From positions 1,068,788 through 1,132,787 of the forward strand of contig NZ_AQWP01000001.1 in the NCBI RefSeq assembly GCF_000375585.1: a stretch of 64,000 nucleotides of DNA, given 5' to 3'. The translations under genes and the position numbers were made by a program. This document shows positions 27,864 through 41,619 of this stretch, in pieces; the first letter of the stretch is position 1; the number at the start of each line of letters is the position of its first letter. The notes below the pieces were generated by a model. The model did no database searches. It had not been told where the DNA came from and saw only the letters and a program-made list of their open reading frames with translations. The stretch comes from Sinorhizobium meliloti 4H41. GTDB lineage: Bacteria; Pseudomonadota; Alphaproteobacteria; Rhizobiales; Rhizobiaceae.

Positions 27864-28165
27864 GGAACAGAAGGCATCCGATTGCGGCCGCGACTCGCGC
27901 GATACGCGACCCTTGCCCCTGTTTAACCGTGGCTGACGCGCGGGAACAGTAGCAATTTGTGACCACTCGTGTCCAAATTTGCGCGGTACCCCTCGCGGCC
28001 GTGGTCGACGCGGGCAACTTGCAAGGCCGGGCCGGCGCTCCTGCCGCCGGCGCGCCGCGGCCTTGACAAAACCGGCGCATCATGCGCTTTTCCGCCCGAC
28101 TTTGACCTGCCGCCCTGCGCCGTTCTGCGAGCTGCGCGGCCTTTAAGCAATTCCGGGACTATACG
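27864..28165. other. intergenic region between MFS transporter and aspS
   Basis: These 302 bases separate divergent genes and should hold both promoters. I see no gene, terminator hairpin or recognisable riboswitch or T-box. Long open frames on the minus strand crossing this region are shadows of aspS. Confidence 0.5.
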
Positions 28166-29953
28166 ATGCACCGTTACCGCAGCCACACCTGTGCCGCCCT
28201 CCGCAAGTCGGATGTCGGCTCCACCGTTCGCCTTTCCGGCTGGGTTCACCGCGTCCGCGATCACGGCGGTGTGCTCTTCATCGACCTGCGCGACCATTAT
28301 GGCATGACCCAGGTCGTCGCCGATCCGGATTCGCCGGCCTTCAAGACCGCCGAGACCGTGCGCGGCGAATGGGTCATTCGCGTCGACGGTGCCGTCAAGG
28401 CGCGCACCGACGATACGGTCAACAAGAACATGCCCACCGGCGAGGTCGAACTCTATGCCCGCGAGATCGAGGTTCTCTCGGCCGCCAAGGAACTGCCGCT
28501 GCCGGTTTTCGGCGAGCCGGACTATCCGGAAGACGTGCGCCTGAAATACCGTTTCCTGGATCTCCGCCGCGAGACGCTGCACAAGAACATCGTCAGGCGC
28601 ACCGAGATCATCGCCGCCATGCGCCGGCGGATGGGCGACATCGGCTTCACCGAATATACGACGCCGATCCTGACGGCCTCTTCGCCGGAAGGTGCGCGTG
28701 ACTTCCTGGTGCCGAGCCGCATCCACCCGGGCAACTTCTATGCGCTGCCGCAGGCGCCGCAGCAGTACAAGCAGCTTCTGATGGTCGCCGGCTTCGACCG
28801 TTACTTTCAGATCGCGCCCTGTTTCCGCGACGAGGATCCGCGCGCCGACCGGCTGCCCGGCGAGTTCTACCAGCTCGACCTCGAAATGAGCTTCGTCGAG
28901 CAGGAAGACGTCTGGGACGCCATGGAGCCGATGATCCGGGCGATCTTCTCGGACTTCGCCGGCGGCAAGCCGGTGACCGACAAGTTCCCGCGCATTCCCT
29001 ACGACACGGCGATCCGCAAATACGGTTCCGACAAGCCGGATCTGCGCAACCCCATCGAGATGCAGGAAGTCACGCAGCATTTCGCCGGATCCGGCTTCAA
29101 GGTCTTCGCCAACATGATCGCCTCCAATCCGAAGGTGGAGATCTGGGCCATTCCCGCCAAGACCGGCGGCTCCCGCGCATTCTGCGATCGTATGAACGCC
29201 TGGGCCCAGAGCCAGGGTCAGCCGGGTCTCGGCTACATCTTCTGGCGCAAGGAGGGCGAGAAGCTCGAAGGCGCCGGTCCGCTGGCCAAGAATATCGGCG
29301 AGGAACGAACCGACGCGATCCGCACGCAGCTCGGCCTCGAAGATGGCGACGCCTGCTTCTTCGTGGCCGGCGAGCCCGCGAAGTTCTACAAATTCGCCGG
29401 CGAGGCTCGCACCAGGGCCGGCGAGGAACTGAACCTCGTCGACCGAGATCGCTACGAGCTGTGCTGGATCGTGGACTTCCCGTTCTATGAATGGAACGAG
29501 GAGGAAAAGCGTGTCGACTTCGCCCACAACCCCTTCTCGATGCCGCAGGGCGGTCTGACCGCGCTTTCGAGCGACGATCTCCTGTCGATCAAGGCGTTCC
29601 AGTACGACATGGTCTGCAACGGCTTCGAGATCGCCTCGGGCTCGATCCGTAACCAGTCGCCGGAACTGATGGTCAAGGCTTTCGAGAATGTGGGCCTGAG
29701 CCAGGCCGACGTCGAAGAGCGGTTCGGCGGTCTCTACCGTGCGTTCCAGTACGGTGCCCCGCCGCATGGCGGCATGGCCTTCGGCATCGACCGCATCGTC
29801 ATGCTGCTCGTCGGCGCCAAGAACCTGCGCGAGATTTCGCTGTTCCCCATGAACCAGCAGGCCCAGGATCTGCTGATGGGCGCGCCTTCTCAGGCGACGC
29901 CTGCACAACTCAGGGAACTCTCGATCCGACCGATCCCTCAGAAGAAGGATTGA
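28166..29953 (+). CDS. aspS: aspartyl-tRNA synthetase
   Basis: A class II aminoacyl-tRNA synthetase of 595 residues that charges tRNA-Asp. It has an N-terminal OB-fold anticodon domain ([24 protein letters not shown]), class II motif 2 ([24 protein letters not shown]), the bacterial GAD insert, and motif 3 ([26 protein letters not shown]). Many bacteria without AsnRS use a non-discriminating form; the sequence alone does not decide that here. A strong terminator follows at 29973. Confidence 0.98.
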   Translation: MHRYRSHTCAALRKSDVGSTVRLSGWVHRVRDHGGVLFIDLRDHYGMTQVVADPDSPAFKTAETVRGEWVIRVDGAVKARTDDTVNKNMPTGEVELYAREIEVLSAAKELPLPVFGEPDYPEDVRLKYRFLDLRRETLHKNIVRRTEIIAAMRRRMGDIGFTEYTTPILTASSPEGARDFLVPSRIHPGNFYALPQAPQQYKQLLMVAGFDRYFQIAPCFRDEDPRADRLPGEFYQLDLEMSFVEQEDVWDAMEPMIRAIFSDFAGGKPVTDKFPRIPYDTAIRKYGSDKPDLRNPIEMQEVTQHFAGSGFKVFANMIASNPKVEIWAIPAKTGGSRAFCDRMNAWAQSQGQPGLGYIFWRKEGEKLEGAGPLAKNIGEERTDAIRTQLGLEDGDACFFVAGEPAKFYKFAGEARTRAGEELNLVDRDRYELCWIVDFPFYEWNEEEKRVDFAHNPFSMPQGGLTALSSDDLLSIKAFQYDMVCNGFEIASGSIRNQSPELMVKAFENVGLSQADVEERFGGLYRAFQYGAPPHGGMAFGIDRIVMLLVGAKNLREISLFPMNQQAQDLLMGAPSQATPAQLRELSIRPIPQKKD

Positions 29954-29972
29954 TCTTCTTCGAGACCGAACG

Positions 29973-30000
29973 ACCCGGCGATGATCTCGCCGGGTTTTTC
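29973..30000 (+). terminator. rho-independent terminator of aspS
   Basis: A perfect 9-bp stem ACCCGGCGA / TCGCCGGGT with loop TGATC, followed by TTTT, lies 20 bases after the aspS stop codon. Confidence 0.92.
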
Positions 30001-30128
30001 TTTGGTCCGGTTCCTTGTTTCGAAGCGCGGGAGGAGAGTGTCCCCGAACGCGACCCGTGACGCTCGCCTTGACAGCGGATGTTTCGAGGCGTTTCCTTTC
30101 CGTGCAAACCATCGGTTGGAGGGGAACA

Positions 30129-30509
30129 ATGATCAAGACCGTCAAGGATCTGCTCGCGGAAGCAAACGGTGCAGTCCCGAAATTGTCTCCCGCCGAGGCG
30201 GCCGAGAAGATGCGCGCCGGTGATGTGTTGATCGTGGACGTCCGTGATCCGACAGAAGTCCAGCAAACCGGCAGGATCAAGGGGGCGGTAAACGTCTCGC
30301 GGGGCATGCTGGAGTTTCGGGCAGACCCGGAAAGCCAGTACCACAATCCGGTCTTTCAGAAGGACAAGACCATCCTTCTGCATTGTGCCTCCGGCGGCCG
30401 TTCCGCTCTTGCGGGCAAGACCCTGCAGGACATGGGATATTCGGACGTCTACAACATCGGCGGCTTCAAGGATCTGGCCGAGGCGGGCATCGATACAGAA
30501 CCGGCGTGA
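30129..30509 (+). CDS. single-domain rhodanese-like sulfurtransferase
   Basis: A 126-residue cytosolic rhodanese domain. VLIVDVRDPTEVQQTGRIKGAVNV is the N-terminal signature. The active-site loop is CASGGRSA, with the catalytic Cys near residue 97 carrying persulfide sulfur. The closing motif is VYNIGGFKDL. A GGAGGGG stretch sits just before the start codon. The sulfur acceptor is unknown. It stands alone between aspS and the convergent groEL. Confidence 0.9.
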   Translation: MIKTVKDLLAEANGAVPKLSPAEAAEKMRAGDVLIVDVRDPTEVQQTGRIKGAVNVSRGMLEFRADPESQYHNPVFQKDKTILLHCASGGRSALAGKTLQDMGYSDVYNIGGFKDLAEAGIDTEPA

Positions 30510-30633
30510 GCGCGCACATCGAGCCGAACTTCGCCCCTCGTAGGCCTCGCAAGTAGGCGAAGGCGCCTCGCGGGGCGCTCCGCCTTCGGCATCCGTTGCT
30601 GGCGCTCGCCGCCTGCGTCGCCGTGGACGCTTC

Positions 30634-32262
<1,629 letters not shown>

Positions 32263-32389
32263 TTATGCCTCCCTCCACACCGAATTCCCGAATGTCTTCG
32301 TGCCTCTTTCGCGTTCCGCCGGCACGCTCCTCCTGGAGCGCCGCGTGTCGGCGGGGAGCAGGGCATGCCGTGCTCCCCGCCGATTGCAT

Positions 32390-32608
32390 TCACTCCTCGT
32401 CGTCGGCGGGCATCAGGATATCGATCAGCGCCGCAACGCGGCCGGCCGGAAGGTGGCGGCCTTCGCCGATCAGCGCCTCGTCGTTGTTGACCCATGCTAT
32501 TGCTTCGGCAAGTTCACTCGCGGTCGCGCCCGTCGCGAGAAGTTCAGCCATCAGCGTTTCGTCGACAGGGCCGAGGATGGCGGTGATATCCGAATGCTTC
32601 AGTCCCAT
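32390..32608 (-). CDS. 72-residue acidic protein upstream of groEL
   Basis: A small soluble protein, MGLKHSDITAILGPVDE at the start and LMPADDEE at the end, helical in prediction, with many Ala/Leu/Glu/Asp and no Cys. I recognise no domain. An AGGAGGACGCC ribosome binding site lies just before the ATG, which supports translation. It shares the strand and probably the promoter (32667-32694) with groEL. It is not a GroES: it is too short and lacks the mobile-loop sequence. Confidence 0.75.
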   Translation of the reverse strand: MGLKHSDITAILGPVDETLMAELLATGATASELAEAIAWVNNDEALIGEGRHLPAGRVAALIDILMPADDEE

Positions 32609-32666
32609 GGCGTCCTCCTTCCGCTTGGTCGGTCGGGAATGCGCAAACTGTCGGCACGCAAAAAAT

Positions 32667-32694
32667 AGATAGGCGATCGCGTGCGAGCATCAAG
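32667..32694 (-). promoter_or_regulatory. possible RpoH (heat-shock sigma) promoter
   Basis: On the minus strand CTTGAT (32694-32689) is followed 15 bases later by CCTATCT (32673-32667). This approximates the sigma-32 pattern CTTGAA / CCCATNT. It lies about 60 bases upstream of the start codon of the small acidic gene that precedes groEL. No CIRCE inverted repeat was seen. Confidence 0.5.
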
Positions 32695-32723
32695 CATGCA
32701 TCATATCATCGATCGGGCGGATG

Positions 32724-32754
32724 AAAAAAACCCCGGCGACAAGGCCGCCGGGGT
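32724..32754 (-). terminator. rho-independent terminator of the secreted-protein gene
   Basis: On the minus strand CCCCGGCGGC / GTCGCCGGGG form a GC-rich hairpin with loop around CTTG, followed by seven T. It lies 28 bases after the stop codon at 32782. Confidence 0.92.
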
Positions 32755-32781
32755 CAGCATGTGGCCGCGCCATAAGCGCGA

Positions 32782-33972
32782 TCAGTCGTTCGCCGTCACC
32801 TTGACCCCGAGCACGGACGGGACGGTGTTTGGAGCCCCCATTGCAGCACCCATGATCATCGGGAACGGCACGGGCTTTTCCGGCTCAGCGCTGATCGTCA
32901 GGCTCTTCGGATTGTCGAGAAAGGCGCTGACGGCGCTGGAGACCTGGTTCTGCAGCTCCGGGATATTGAGCTGCGCCATCATGATCGGCACGAGCCCCTT
33001 CAGCGATTGCGCCAACTGTTCGCCGGTGACGCCCTGCTGGCTGCCGGCGTAGTCGAGCGCCTTTTTCGTGATCGATGCATCGTCGAAGCGGATCGAGGCG
33101 CTATTGAAGGTAAGCTGCTGCATCAGGCCGAGCATCGCCAGTGCCATCGCCTGATCGGCTTCCTTCTTGTTCGGGTTGGCCTCAGCCGCTTGGGCTGCCT
33201 CCTGCAACGACTTCATGAATTGCAGCGTATAGCCGGACAAGTCCATGGCGATATTCAGCCGGCCGACATTCTTGAAGTCCAGCGCGTATTCGTCGAGGGC
33301 AAGGTTGCCGGTTTCCAATTCCCAACTGCCCTTCATCGTGACTCCGCCATCGAGCGTCGTCAGCCCAAGCTTCTCGACCGCCTCCTTGGTCTTGGCATCC
33401 TCGATTTGCGACAGATCCGCCTTGATTCCGGCAAGCGTCGCGTCGAAGTCGAAGCCCGCGTCGTTTTCCTGCCGCGTCAGATTGGTTTCCGTGCTTTCGG
33501 CGGTGAAGACGTTCTTGCCTTTGACGTTTACGGTCATAGGGCCGGTGCCGGCTGTTTCGTAAAGCAGGATGTCATCGATCGTGGTACCGGCCGCGTTGCC
33601 CGGAATGGACAGGCCGCCGATAGAGATGTCCTTGACCGAGAAGCTTGAATCCTTGTCACTGACAGCGATATCCGGGAAGGAGACGGTTTCGGCATAGTAG
33701 CCGCCGTCCTTTTCCTCGACGCCTTCGAACGTCACTTCGCCTATGTCGATGGACGTGCCGGGCTTTGCCACCACCTGCAGCTTCATGCCGGTGACCGTCA
33801 CCACGTCGCCGTCGGCCTCCGCCTTGTCGTAGGTCACCGAAGTGCCGTTGGGCGACGTCGCCGCATTGAGCTTTTGCATCATGTCCGCGCCGTCCAGGGC
33901 CATGGCCGGTCCGGCGAGGGTAAGGAGGGCGGCGCTGGCCAGCATCAGGCGGACTTTGCGCGTATGCATCAT
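32782..33972 (-). CDS. exported protein of unknown function (DUF945-like)
   Basis: A 396-residue exported protein. MMHTRKVRLMLASAALLTLAGPAMA is a signal peptide. The remainder is rich in beta strands and contains repeated 'VTVTGMKL', 'VTMKGSWELETGNLALDEY' type segments similar to lipid-binding DUF945/AsmA-like proteins, a resemblance that is tentative. Start choice: AAGGAA lies six bases before the ATG at 33972; a longer frame to 34011 lacks such a site. It is divergent from parC and has its own terminator. Confidence 0.8.
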   Translation of the reverse strand: MMHTRKVRLMLASAALLTLAGPAMALDGADMMQKLNAATSPNGTSVTYDKAEADGDVVTVTGMKLQVVAKPGTSIDIGEVTFEGVEEKDGGYYAETVSFPDIAVSDKDSSFSVKDISIGGLSIPGNAAGTTIDDILLYETAGTGPMTVNVKGKNVFTAESTETNLTRQENDAGFDFDATLAGIKADLSQIEDAKTKEAVEKLGLTTLDGGVTMKGSWELETGNLALDEYALDFKNVGRLNIAMDLSGYTLQFMKSLQEAAQAAEANPNKKEADQAMALAMLGLMQQLTFNSASIRFDDASITKKALDYAGSQQGVTGEQLAQSLKGLVPIMMAQLNIPELQNQVSSAVSAFLDNPKSLTISAEPEKPVPFPMIMGAAMGAPNTVPSVLGVKVTAND

Positions 33973-34146
33973 CGGAGTTCCTTGTGAGATTGTTCTGATT
34001 GCGTCGATCATGCCGGGACGATACGCAAGCGCCGTTCTGCCGCCAAGTGCAAACTCGTGCGGGGGCGGGGCAGGGATCACCCGCCGGTGACGTTCTCCAC
34101 AGTGGCATAGCCCGGAATTCTTGCCGTCCCGCGCCTGTTGAGGTAG

Positions 34147-36432
<2,286 letters not shown>

Positions 36433-36590
36433 ATCGGTAACACCGGGCTTGCAAGGGCGGAGCGTTCGTGGATCAATGTTGGTGGATAGCGCGGGCCGGT
36501 GTCCTCGCTATCCCGAATGTCGCTGTAATTCCTTGATCTCCTGCATGTCCCTTAGATCGACTCCGATTCGAGCAACCATGCGGCGGCGAG

Positions 36591-36929
36591 ATGAACGCGA
36601 TGACCTCGGCTCTTGACGATACATTGCTGGCGCTGGCCGATCCGATGCGCCGCCGCATATTCGAAGTCCTGTTTGCCGGCGAGACGCCTGCGGCGAGTAT
36701 CGCTGCGGCCATCGGCATCGGGCAGGACGTCCTTTCGGGGCATCTGGCCGTTCTGGAGACAGCCGGGTTGGTTGCCCGGCGGTGGAAGGGCGGGAAAGAA
36801 TTCGTCAAGGCCGATCCTGCGCCGCTCGAGATTGCCGCGGAGTGGATCGACACCAATCGCGAGCTCTGGGCGATGCAGTCGCAGATGCAGGAATCCTCCA
36901 GAGATGAAGGGTCGCCCGAACAGCGATAG
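36591..36929 (+). CDS. ArsR-type winged-helix transcriptional regulator
   Basis: A 112-residue DNA-binding protein. LLALADPMRRRIFEVLFAGETPAASIAAAIGI is the ArsR winged-helix pattern, with recognition helix around QDVLSGHLAVLETAGLV. There is no CxC or other metal-binding cysteine, so it is not a classic arsenic or zinc sensor. Regulators of this type often act with an SRPBCC gene, which is not present here. The ATG at 36591 or at 36600 could be the start. Confidence 0.85.
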   Translation: MNAMTSALDDTLLALADPMRRRIFEVLFAGETPAASIAAAIGIGQDVLSGHLAVLETAGLVARRWKGGKEFVKADPAPLEIAAEWIDTNRELWAMQSQMQESSRDEGSPEQR

Positions 36930-36976
36930 GAGCCCGGACAGCGACGTAAAGTCGTCGCTTCGCATCCTCGGTGCAA

Positions 36977-37009
36977 AGCGCCTCTCCTCCGGCAGGCGGA
37001 TGAGGCGCT
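36977..37009. repeat. inverted repeat between ArsR and DMT genes
   Basis: AGCGCCTC (36977-36984) pairs with GAGGCGCT (37002-37009), and the interior TCCTCCGGCAGGCGGA can also fold. The word CGGCAGGCGGATGAGG resembles part of the RIME-like repeats at 3425 and in ribD, so this may be a remnant. It may also end both convergent transcripts. Confidence 0.5.
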
Positions 37010-37012
37010 ATC

Positions 37013-37918
37013 CTATCCCGCAATTTCCACGCAGGCGATGCGCGCCCTGGCCGCCTTGATCCGCATCTGCCAAAACGAATGGCCGAGCAAAGCGAGAATG
37101 AGGATCGTGCCGCCGAGGAGCGTTCGGTTCGTCGGCGTCTCGGCAAAGACGATCCATACCCAGATCGGCGCCAGAATGGTCTCCAGCAGGTAGAACATGC
37201 CGACTTCCGGCGCGGAAAGGTAGCGCGGCCCCGTCGCCAGACAGAAGAAGGCAAGCGGGATCATCACCAGTCCGTTGAAGAGGATGTAGGCGGGTTCGGC
37301 GATCGTGAGGCCGCCGGACGGCAAAAGCATGAAGCCGGCGATCGCCGGGAAGATCGCCGTCGTCAGCGGCACGAGCGACATGTCGCGGCCGCTGGCGCGG
37401 CTGATGGTGATCGCGCTTGCGAGCAGGAAGGCCGAGGATGCCGCCATCGCGTCGCCGAAGAGATGCCCGCTTTCGAGTCCGTCGCTGACGATTACACCGA
37501 CGCCGACGAGCATGACCGCCATCGTCAGGAAGGTGGCGTTGGAGGGGCGCTCCCCAAGGAATATCCAGGAGAGGATCGCCGCGAACATTGAAGTGAACGC
37601 CAGGATGAAAACGACGTTCGCGGTCGACGTATTGAATACGGCGAGCAGGAAAGTGAAGGAGTTGATGCCGTAGAAGAGACCGGCGATCAGGCCGGCCTTT
37701 CCCGGGATCAGGGCGACACGGCGGCCGAGCAGGCGGTTGATCACCACCCATGTGGCGAGCGCGGCGAGGAAGGTCGAGAGGCTGCGCACGGCAAGGATCG
37801 ACCAGACCTCGCCATCTGCCGACCGGATCAGCGGAATGTCGAAGGAGAGCGCAAGGCCGCCGAGGCCGGTGATGGCAAGGCCGCGCCGGTGCCGGGCGGC
37901 GTCAGTGGATGGGGTCAA
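37013..37918 (-). CDS. DMT-superfamily (EamA) transporter
   Basis: A 301-residue inner-membrane protein with about ten hydrophobic segments and two EamA repeats. The first ends near AAILSWIFLGERPSNATF and the second near YLLETILAPIWVWIVFAETPTNRTLLGG; the ExP-type ends of each half are family features. The substrate is unknown; relatives export amino acids or metabolites. The frame opens with TTG at 37918, immediately after the bpt stop, so the exact start is uncertain. It probably shares an operon with bpt. Confidence 0.87.
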   Translation of the reverse strand: MTPSTDAARHRRGLAITGLGGLALSFDIPLIRSADGEVWSILAVRSLSTFLAALATWVVINRLLGRRVALIPGKAGLIAGLFYGINSFTFLLAVFNTSTANVVFILAFTSMFAAILSWIFLGERPSNATFLTMAVMLVGVGVIVSDGLESGHLFGDAMAASSAFLLASAITISRASGRDMSLVPLTTAIFPAIAGFMLLPSGGLTIAEPAYILFNGLVMIPLAFFCLATGPRYLSAPEVGMFYLLETILAPIWVWIVFAETPTNRTLLGGTILILALLGHSFWQMRIKAARARIACVEIAG

Positions 37919-37921
37919 TTT

Positions 37922-38701
37922 TCAATCCGTGGCGGGTTTCGTGGAATCGTGCTCGCCAGAATAGCGCTCCCAGCCGCGGGCCATAAGGTGCTCTTGCGGC
38001 AAAAACTTTGTCTTATACCCCATTTTGCGCGATCCCTTGACCCAGTAGCCGAGATAGACATGCGGCAGACCGCGTTCCTTCGCCCGGCGGATATGATCCA
38101 GAATCATGTAGGTGCCGAGGGAGCGCTCGGAGAGAGCCGGATCGAAGAAGGAATAGACCATGGAGAGACCGTCGCTCATCCGGTCTGTGAGCGCCGTGGC
38201 GACCAGGGGGCCTCGCGCCTTGTCGTTGATGCCGTCGCCTTCGACCCGCAACCGATACTCGATGATCTTCGTGTGCACATGGGTATCCTCCACCATCATC
38301 GCATAGTCGAGCACCGACATGTCGGACATGCCGCCTTTCTGATGGCGACAGTCGAGATAGCGCCGGAAGAGATTGTACTGCTCGCTCGATGGCTCGGCCG
38401 GATATTCCGCGGATACGATGTCGCCATTGGTCGCAAGCACGCGCCGCATGGATCGCGTCGGCGCGAATTCGTTGGCGAGTATGCGCACGGAAATGCACGC
38501 CCGGCAGGTCTCGCAGGCGGGGCGGTAGGCGATGTTCTGCGAGCGGCGGAAGCCGCCCTGCGTCAGCAGGTCGTTGAGCTCCGGCGCCCGCTCTCCCACC
38601 ATATGCGTGAATACCTTCCGTTCCATCTGGTTCGGCAGATAGGGACAGGCTGCCGGTGCGGTCAGGTAGAATTGAGGAGACGGTGCGGTCTGCGTGTTCA
38701 T
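37922..38701 (-). CDS. bpt: aspartate/glutamate leucyltransferase (N-end rule)
   Basis: Bpt joins Leu from Leu-tRNA to proteins with N-terminal Asp or Glu, marking them for ClpAP through the N-degron pathway. The 259-residue protein has the N-terminal [13 protein letters not shown] cysteine cluster and the C-terminal ATE domain ([41 protein letters not shown]). Eukaryote-like arginyl transferase family members share this layout; bacterial ones are usually leucyl transferases. It precedes the DMT gene with only a few bases between. Confidence 0.93.
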   Translation of the reverse strand: MNTQTAPSPQFYLTAPAACPYLPNQMERKVFTHMVGERAPELNDLLTQGGFRRSQNIAYRPACETCRACISVRILANEFAPTRSMRRVLATNGDIVSAEYPAEPSSEQYNLFRRYLDCRHQKGGMSDMSVLDYAMMVEDTHVHTKIIEYRLRVEGDGINDKARGPLVATALTDRMSDGLSMVYSFFDPALSERSLGTYMILDHIRRAKERGLPHVYLGYWVKGSRKMGYKTKFLPQEHLMARGWERYSGEHDSTKPATD

Positions 38702-38796
38702 CGAGCGGGCGGATCACTCTTCGTGCGGTTGCTCATCGTAATAGCATGGCCGAAGAATGGAAAACGTCAACACACTCGTTCGGCGTAACGGTCCCG

Positions 38797-39261
38797 TCAG
38801 TACATGTCGCGCCGAACGGCCACGGTGCCGATCAGCAGGTCGTGCAACAGCCGGCCACGGTCGGTGAAGAGGCCGATCAGCAGGATGAGCGGCGTCAGCA
38901 GCGCATTGGCGATCCAGAATATCGCCAGATGGACGATTGCCGTCAGGAAATCCATTGGCCGACCGTCCGTCCGGGCGATCGCCACGCCCATGATCCTCAT
39001 ACCGGGTGATGCCTGCTCGCGGCCGCCGACGGTCAGTCCGAAATAGAGCATCGCCACCAAAGCGAAGAGGACCGGGTAGAGGAGAAAGCCGAGGCCGAGC
39101 GTCAGTATGCCGAGGAAAAAGACCACGACGGCCGCCGGTATCCACAGCAGCGCGACGATCAGGTAATCGATGATGAAAGCGAATATCCTGCGTGACAATA
39201 CGCCCTGGTAGGCGCGCCAGTCCTCGCTCGGAAGCCTCAGTTCTTCATTATGCATGCTCAT
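38797..39261 (-). CDS. RDD family membrane protein
   Basis: A 154-residue inner-membrane protein. The RDD pattern is seen as RRIFAFIIDYLIVALLW at the start, with the Arg and Asp in the first helix, and TDRGRLLHDLLIGTVAV at the end. Three or four membrane helices lie between. Function is unknown; some relatives are antiporters. It lies between bpt and hemB on the same strand. Confidence 0.88.
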   Translation of the reverse strand: MSMHNEELRLPSEDWRAYQGVLSRRIFAFIIDYLIVALLWIPAAVVVFFLGILTLGLGFLLYPVLFALVAMLYFGLTVGGREQASPGMRIMGVAIARTDGRPMDFLTAIVHLAIFWIANALLTPLILLIGLFTDRGRLLHDLLIGTVAVRRDMY

Positions 39262-39344
39262 GCGCGTGCCCCAAAATTGCTATCCACCCAAGATATGGGG
39301 AGCGAATGCGGTAAAACAATGCACTGGCCGGTCTGCTGCCGGCG

Positions 39345-40358
39345 TCAGCGTTTCGCAAGGATGCGAGCCACGTCGACGGCAAAGTAGCTGAGGATACCGT
39401 CGCAACCGGCTCGCTTGAAGGCGAGCAGCGTCTCAAGCATCACCCGCTCCCCGTCGATCCAGCCATTGGCGGCGGCTGCCTTGATCTGCGCGTATTCGCC
39501 GGAAACCTGATAGGCGAAGACGGGCAGGCCGAAGGCTTCCTTCATCCGCCAACAGATATCGAGATAGGGCAGACCGGGCTTCACCATCAGCATGTCCGCG
39601 CCTTCCTCCACATCGAGTGCCGCATCGCGGATCGCCTCCGTGCCGTTCGACGGATCGATGTAATAGGTCTTCTTGTCGCCCTTGAGCAGACCGCCCGTGC
39701 CGATCGCCTCTCGATAAGGGCCATAGAAGGCGGAGGCGAATTTCGTCGCATAGGACATGATCCCGACATTCTGGTGGCCGGCGGCGTCGAGCGCCTCGCG
39801 GATCGCGCCGATCCGCCCGTCCATCATGTCCGAGGGCGCGATGATGTCGGAGCCGGCGTCGGCCTGAATGACCGCCGCCCTGGCGATCGCCTCCACCGTC
39901 TCGTCGTTGACGATCTCGCCGCCCCGCAGGATGCCGTCGTGCCCGTGGCTGGTGAACGGATCGAGCGCGACATCGGTGATGATCCCGATGTCGGGTACGG
40001 CCTTTTTGATCGCCCGCGTCGCCTGATTGATCAGATTGTCGGCATTGAGGCTGTCGGAACCGGTCTCGTCGCGAAGCGCCATGTCGATATTGGGGAAGGT
40101 GGCGATAGCCGGGATGCCGAGGCCGGCCGCCTCCTTGGCCGCTTCGACCGCCTTGTCGACGCTCATGCGGTTGACGCCCGGCATCGCCGCGATCGGCTCG
40201 GCGATGCCGCTGCCGGGCACGACGAAGATCGGCCAGATCAGGTCGTCCACCGTCAGGCTGCTCTCCCGGACCAGCCGGCGTGTCCAATCCGCCTTGCGGT
40301 TGCGGCGCATGCGGCGGTGTCCGGTGATCCTGTCCACAAGATTTGTCCTGTCGTTCAT
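39345..40358 (-). CDS. hemB: delta-aminolevulinic acid dehydratase (porphobilinogen synthase)
   Basis: HemB condenses two 5-aminolevulinate molecules to porphobilinogen in heme synthesis. The 337-residue protein has the Schiff-base lysines in YATKFASAFYGPYREA and MLMVKPGLPYLD. The metal region reads DVALDPFTSHGHDG: the Cys ligands of zinc-type enzymes are replaced by Ala/Asp, so this is a magnesium-dependent type as described in rhizobia. The start at 40358 (MNDRTNLVDRITG) matches the family; a longer open frame upstream is out of place. Confidence 0.97.
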   Translation of the reverse strand: MNDRTNLVDRITGHRRMRRNRKADWTRRLVRESSLTVDDLIWPIFVVPGSGIAEPIAAMPGVNRMSVDKAVEAAKEAAGLGIPAIATFPNIDMALRDETGSDSLNADNLINQATRAIKKAVPDIGIITDVALDPFTSHGHDGILRGGEIVNDETVEAIARAAVIQADAGSDIIAPSDMMDGRIGAIREALDAAGHQNVGIMSYATKFASAFYGPYREAIGTGGLLKGDKKTYYIDPSNGTEAIRDAALDVEEGADMLMVKPGLPYLDICWRMKEAFGLPVFAYQVSGEYAQIKAAAANGWIDGERVMLETLLAFKRAGCDGILSYFAVDVARILAKR

Positions 40359-40538
40359 CGCGCCGCGTCCCTCTTTCCTGATCGTGCGTGAAGGCGGTTT
40401 ATCACGCGCCTTCAGGGGTTGAAAACCCGCATCGCCCGCCATTGGCCTGCGGCATTTCTTCCGCCCGTCGAGTACATCGCGGCGCATTCCCGTCCTTCGC
40501 GCTGGTGGTTCGCAGGCGCCCGGCCTATCTTGCCGGGC

Positions 40539-40976
40539 ATGCTTCATGATTCTGTTCACGTGCCCAAACCGTCGCTCACCGAGGTGCTCTTCGCCTGGTT
40601 CCTGCGCCTGGTCGGCGCGTCCTGCTTCTGGTTCGCATTGAGCTATTGGGCCATGCTGATCGGCTTTTCCCATAGCGGCGCGGGCCGTTTCGATCTTCTG
40701 TCGCCGGAGTGGCGCGCGGCCGCCACGGCCCTTGCAGTCGTCTACCCGGTCGCCGCCATCGGGCTCTGGCTTCTGGTCTCCTGGGGGCCGGTCGTCTGGG
40801 TGGTTGCCGCCGCGACGGAGATCGCCATGGACAAGTTCTATCCCGGCATCCTCGGCCACCGTCCGTTGCTGATCGTGCTCCACGGATCGGTCGCCGTCAC
40901 CTTCGTGCTCTTCCGCGCGGCACTGCTCTATCAGCGGCTGCGCCAGGTGCGGAAGGTAAGGGTTGATTCACCCTGA
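40539..40976 (+). CDS. small integral membrane protein of unknown function
   Basis: A 145-residue protein with four predicted membrane helices (FAWFLRLVGASCFWFALSYW, ATALAVVYPVAAIGLWLLV, PVVWVVAAATEIAM and LIVLHGSVAVTFVLFRAALL). It resembles the DUF6163 group found in Rhizobiales; that link is from memory. The start MLHDSVHVPKP at 40539 is preferred over an upstream frame to 40419, which encodes a low-complexity basic stretch. It lies upstream of ldtR on the same strand. Confidence 0.75.
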   Translation: MLHDSVHVPKPSLTEVLFAWFLRLVGASCFWFALSYWAMLIGFSHSGAGRFDLLSPEWRAAATALAVVYPVAAIGLWLLVSWGPVVWVVAAATEIAMDKFYPGILGHRPLLIVLHGSVAVTFVLFRAALLYQRLRQVRKVRVDSP

Positions 40977-41106
40977 GACAGGCTCGGTCGGCGGTAAGTT
41001 CATGTTAAGGCTGCGGTTTAAGTAGAATTTTATACGTATTCGATAGGGTCTCACTCAAGGCGGGAAGACAAAGAGACACCGCCAAACGAAACAGTGAGGC
41101 ACGAAA

Positions 41107-41619
41107 ATGAACACCAAGATGAAGCCGCAGGTTGTTGCGCCCAGAGACCCGCAGGAAGAAACCATCCGTGGTCTCTACATGGAATCCCTCCACCTCGTCG
41201 AGCGCCTGCATCGCCGCCTGCTCGACGTCATCAAGGACGAGTTCGACCGGCAGGGCCGCAGCGACGTCAATGCCGTCCAGGCTCTGCTGCTGTTCAACAT
41301 CGGCAACTCCGAACTGACCGCCGGCGAACTTCGCTCCCGCGGTTACTATCTGGGCTCGAACGTTTCCTACAACGTCAAGAAACTCGTCGATCTCGGTCTG
41401 ATCAACCACCAACGCTCGCGTGTCGACCGCCGTTCGGTTCGCATCAGCCTCACGGAAGACGGGCAGGAGATCGCCGAAACCGTCGCCAAGCTTTATGAGC
41501 GCCACATCGGTTCGATCCAGAAGGTCGGCGGGATCGGCAGCGACGAGTTCACCCAGATGAATAAGCTCCTGCAGCGTCTCGACCGCTTCTGGAACGATCA
41601 AATCCTCTATCGCCTTTAA
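41107..41619 (+). CDS. ldtR: MarR-family regulator LdtR
   Basis: A 170-residue MarR-type winged-helix regulator. LLFNIGNSELTAGELRSRGYYLGSNVSYNVKKLVDLGLI is the DNA-binding part, followed by the wing RSRVDRRSVRISLTEDGQEI. In Liberibacter and Sinorhizobium the orthologue LdtR activates the adjacent L,D-transpeptidase gene ldtP and affects stress tolerance and motility. Here the next gene downstream is that transpeptidase, which supports the assignment. An inverted repeat at 41974-41999 lies between them. Confidence 0.9.
   Translation: MNTKMKPQVVAPRDPQEETIRGLYMESLHLVERLHRRLLDVIKDEFDRQGRSDVNAVQALLLFNIGNSELTAGELRSRGYYLGSNVSYNVKKLVDLGLINHQRSRVDRRSVRISLTEDGQEIAETVAKLYERHIGSIQKVGGIGSDEFTQMNKLLQRLDRFWNDQILYRL

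Noticed and set aside
27923..30346. An 807-codon open frame on the minus strand opposite aspS
   Set aside because: It mirrors the codon pattern of aspS, has no recognisable domain, and spans the divergent promoter region. High-GC genomes give long antisense frames.
32263..32660. CIRCE element controlling groEL
   Set aside because: No TTAGCACTC/GAGTGCTAA inverted repeat could be found.
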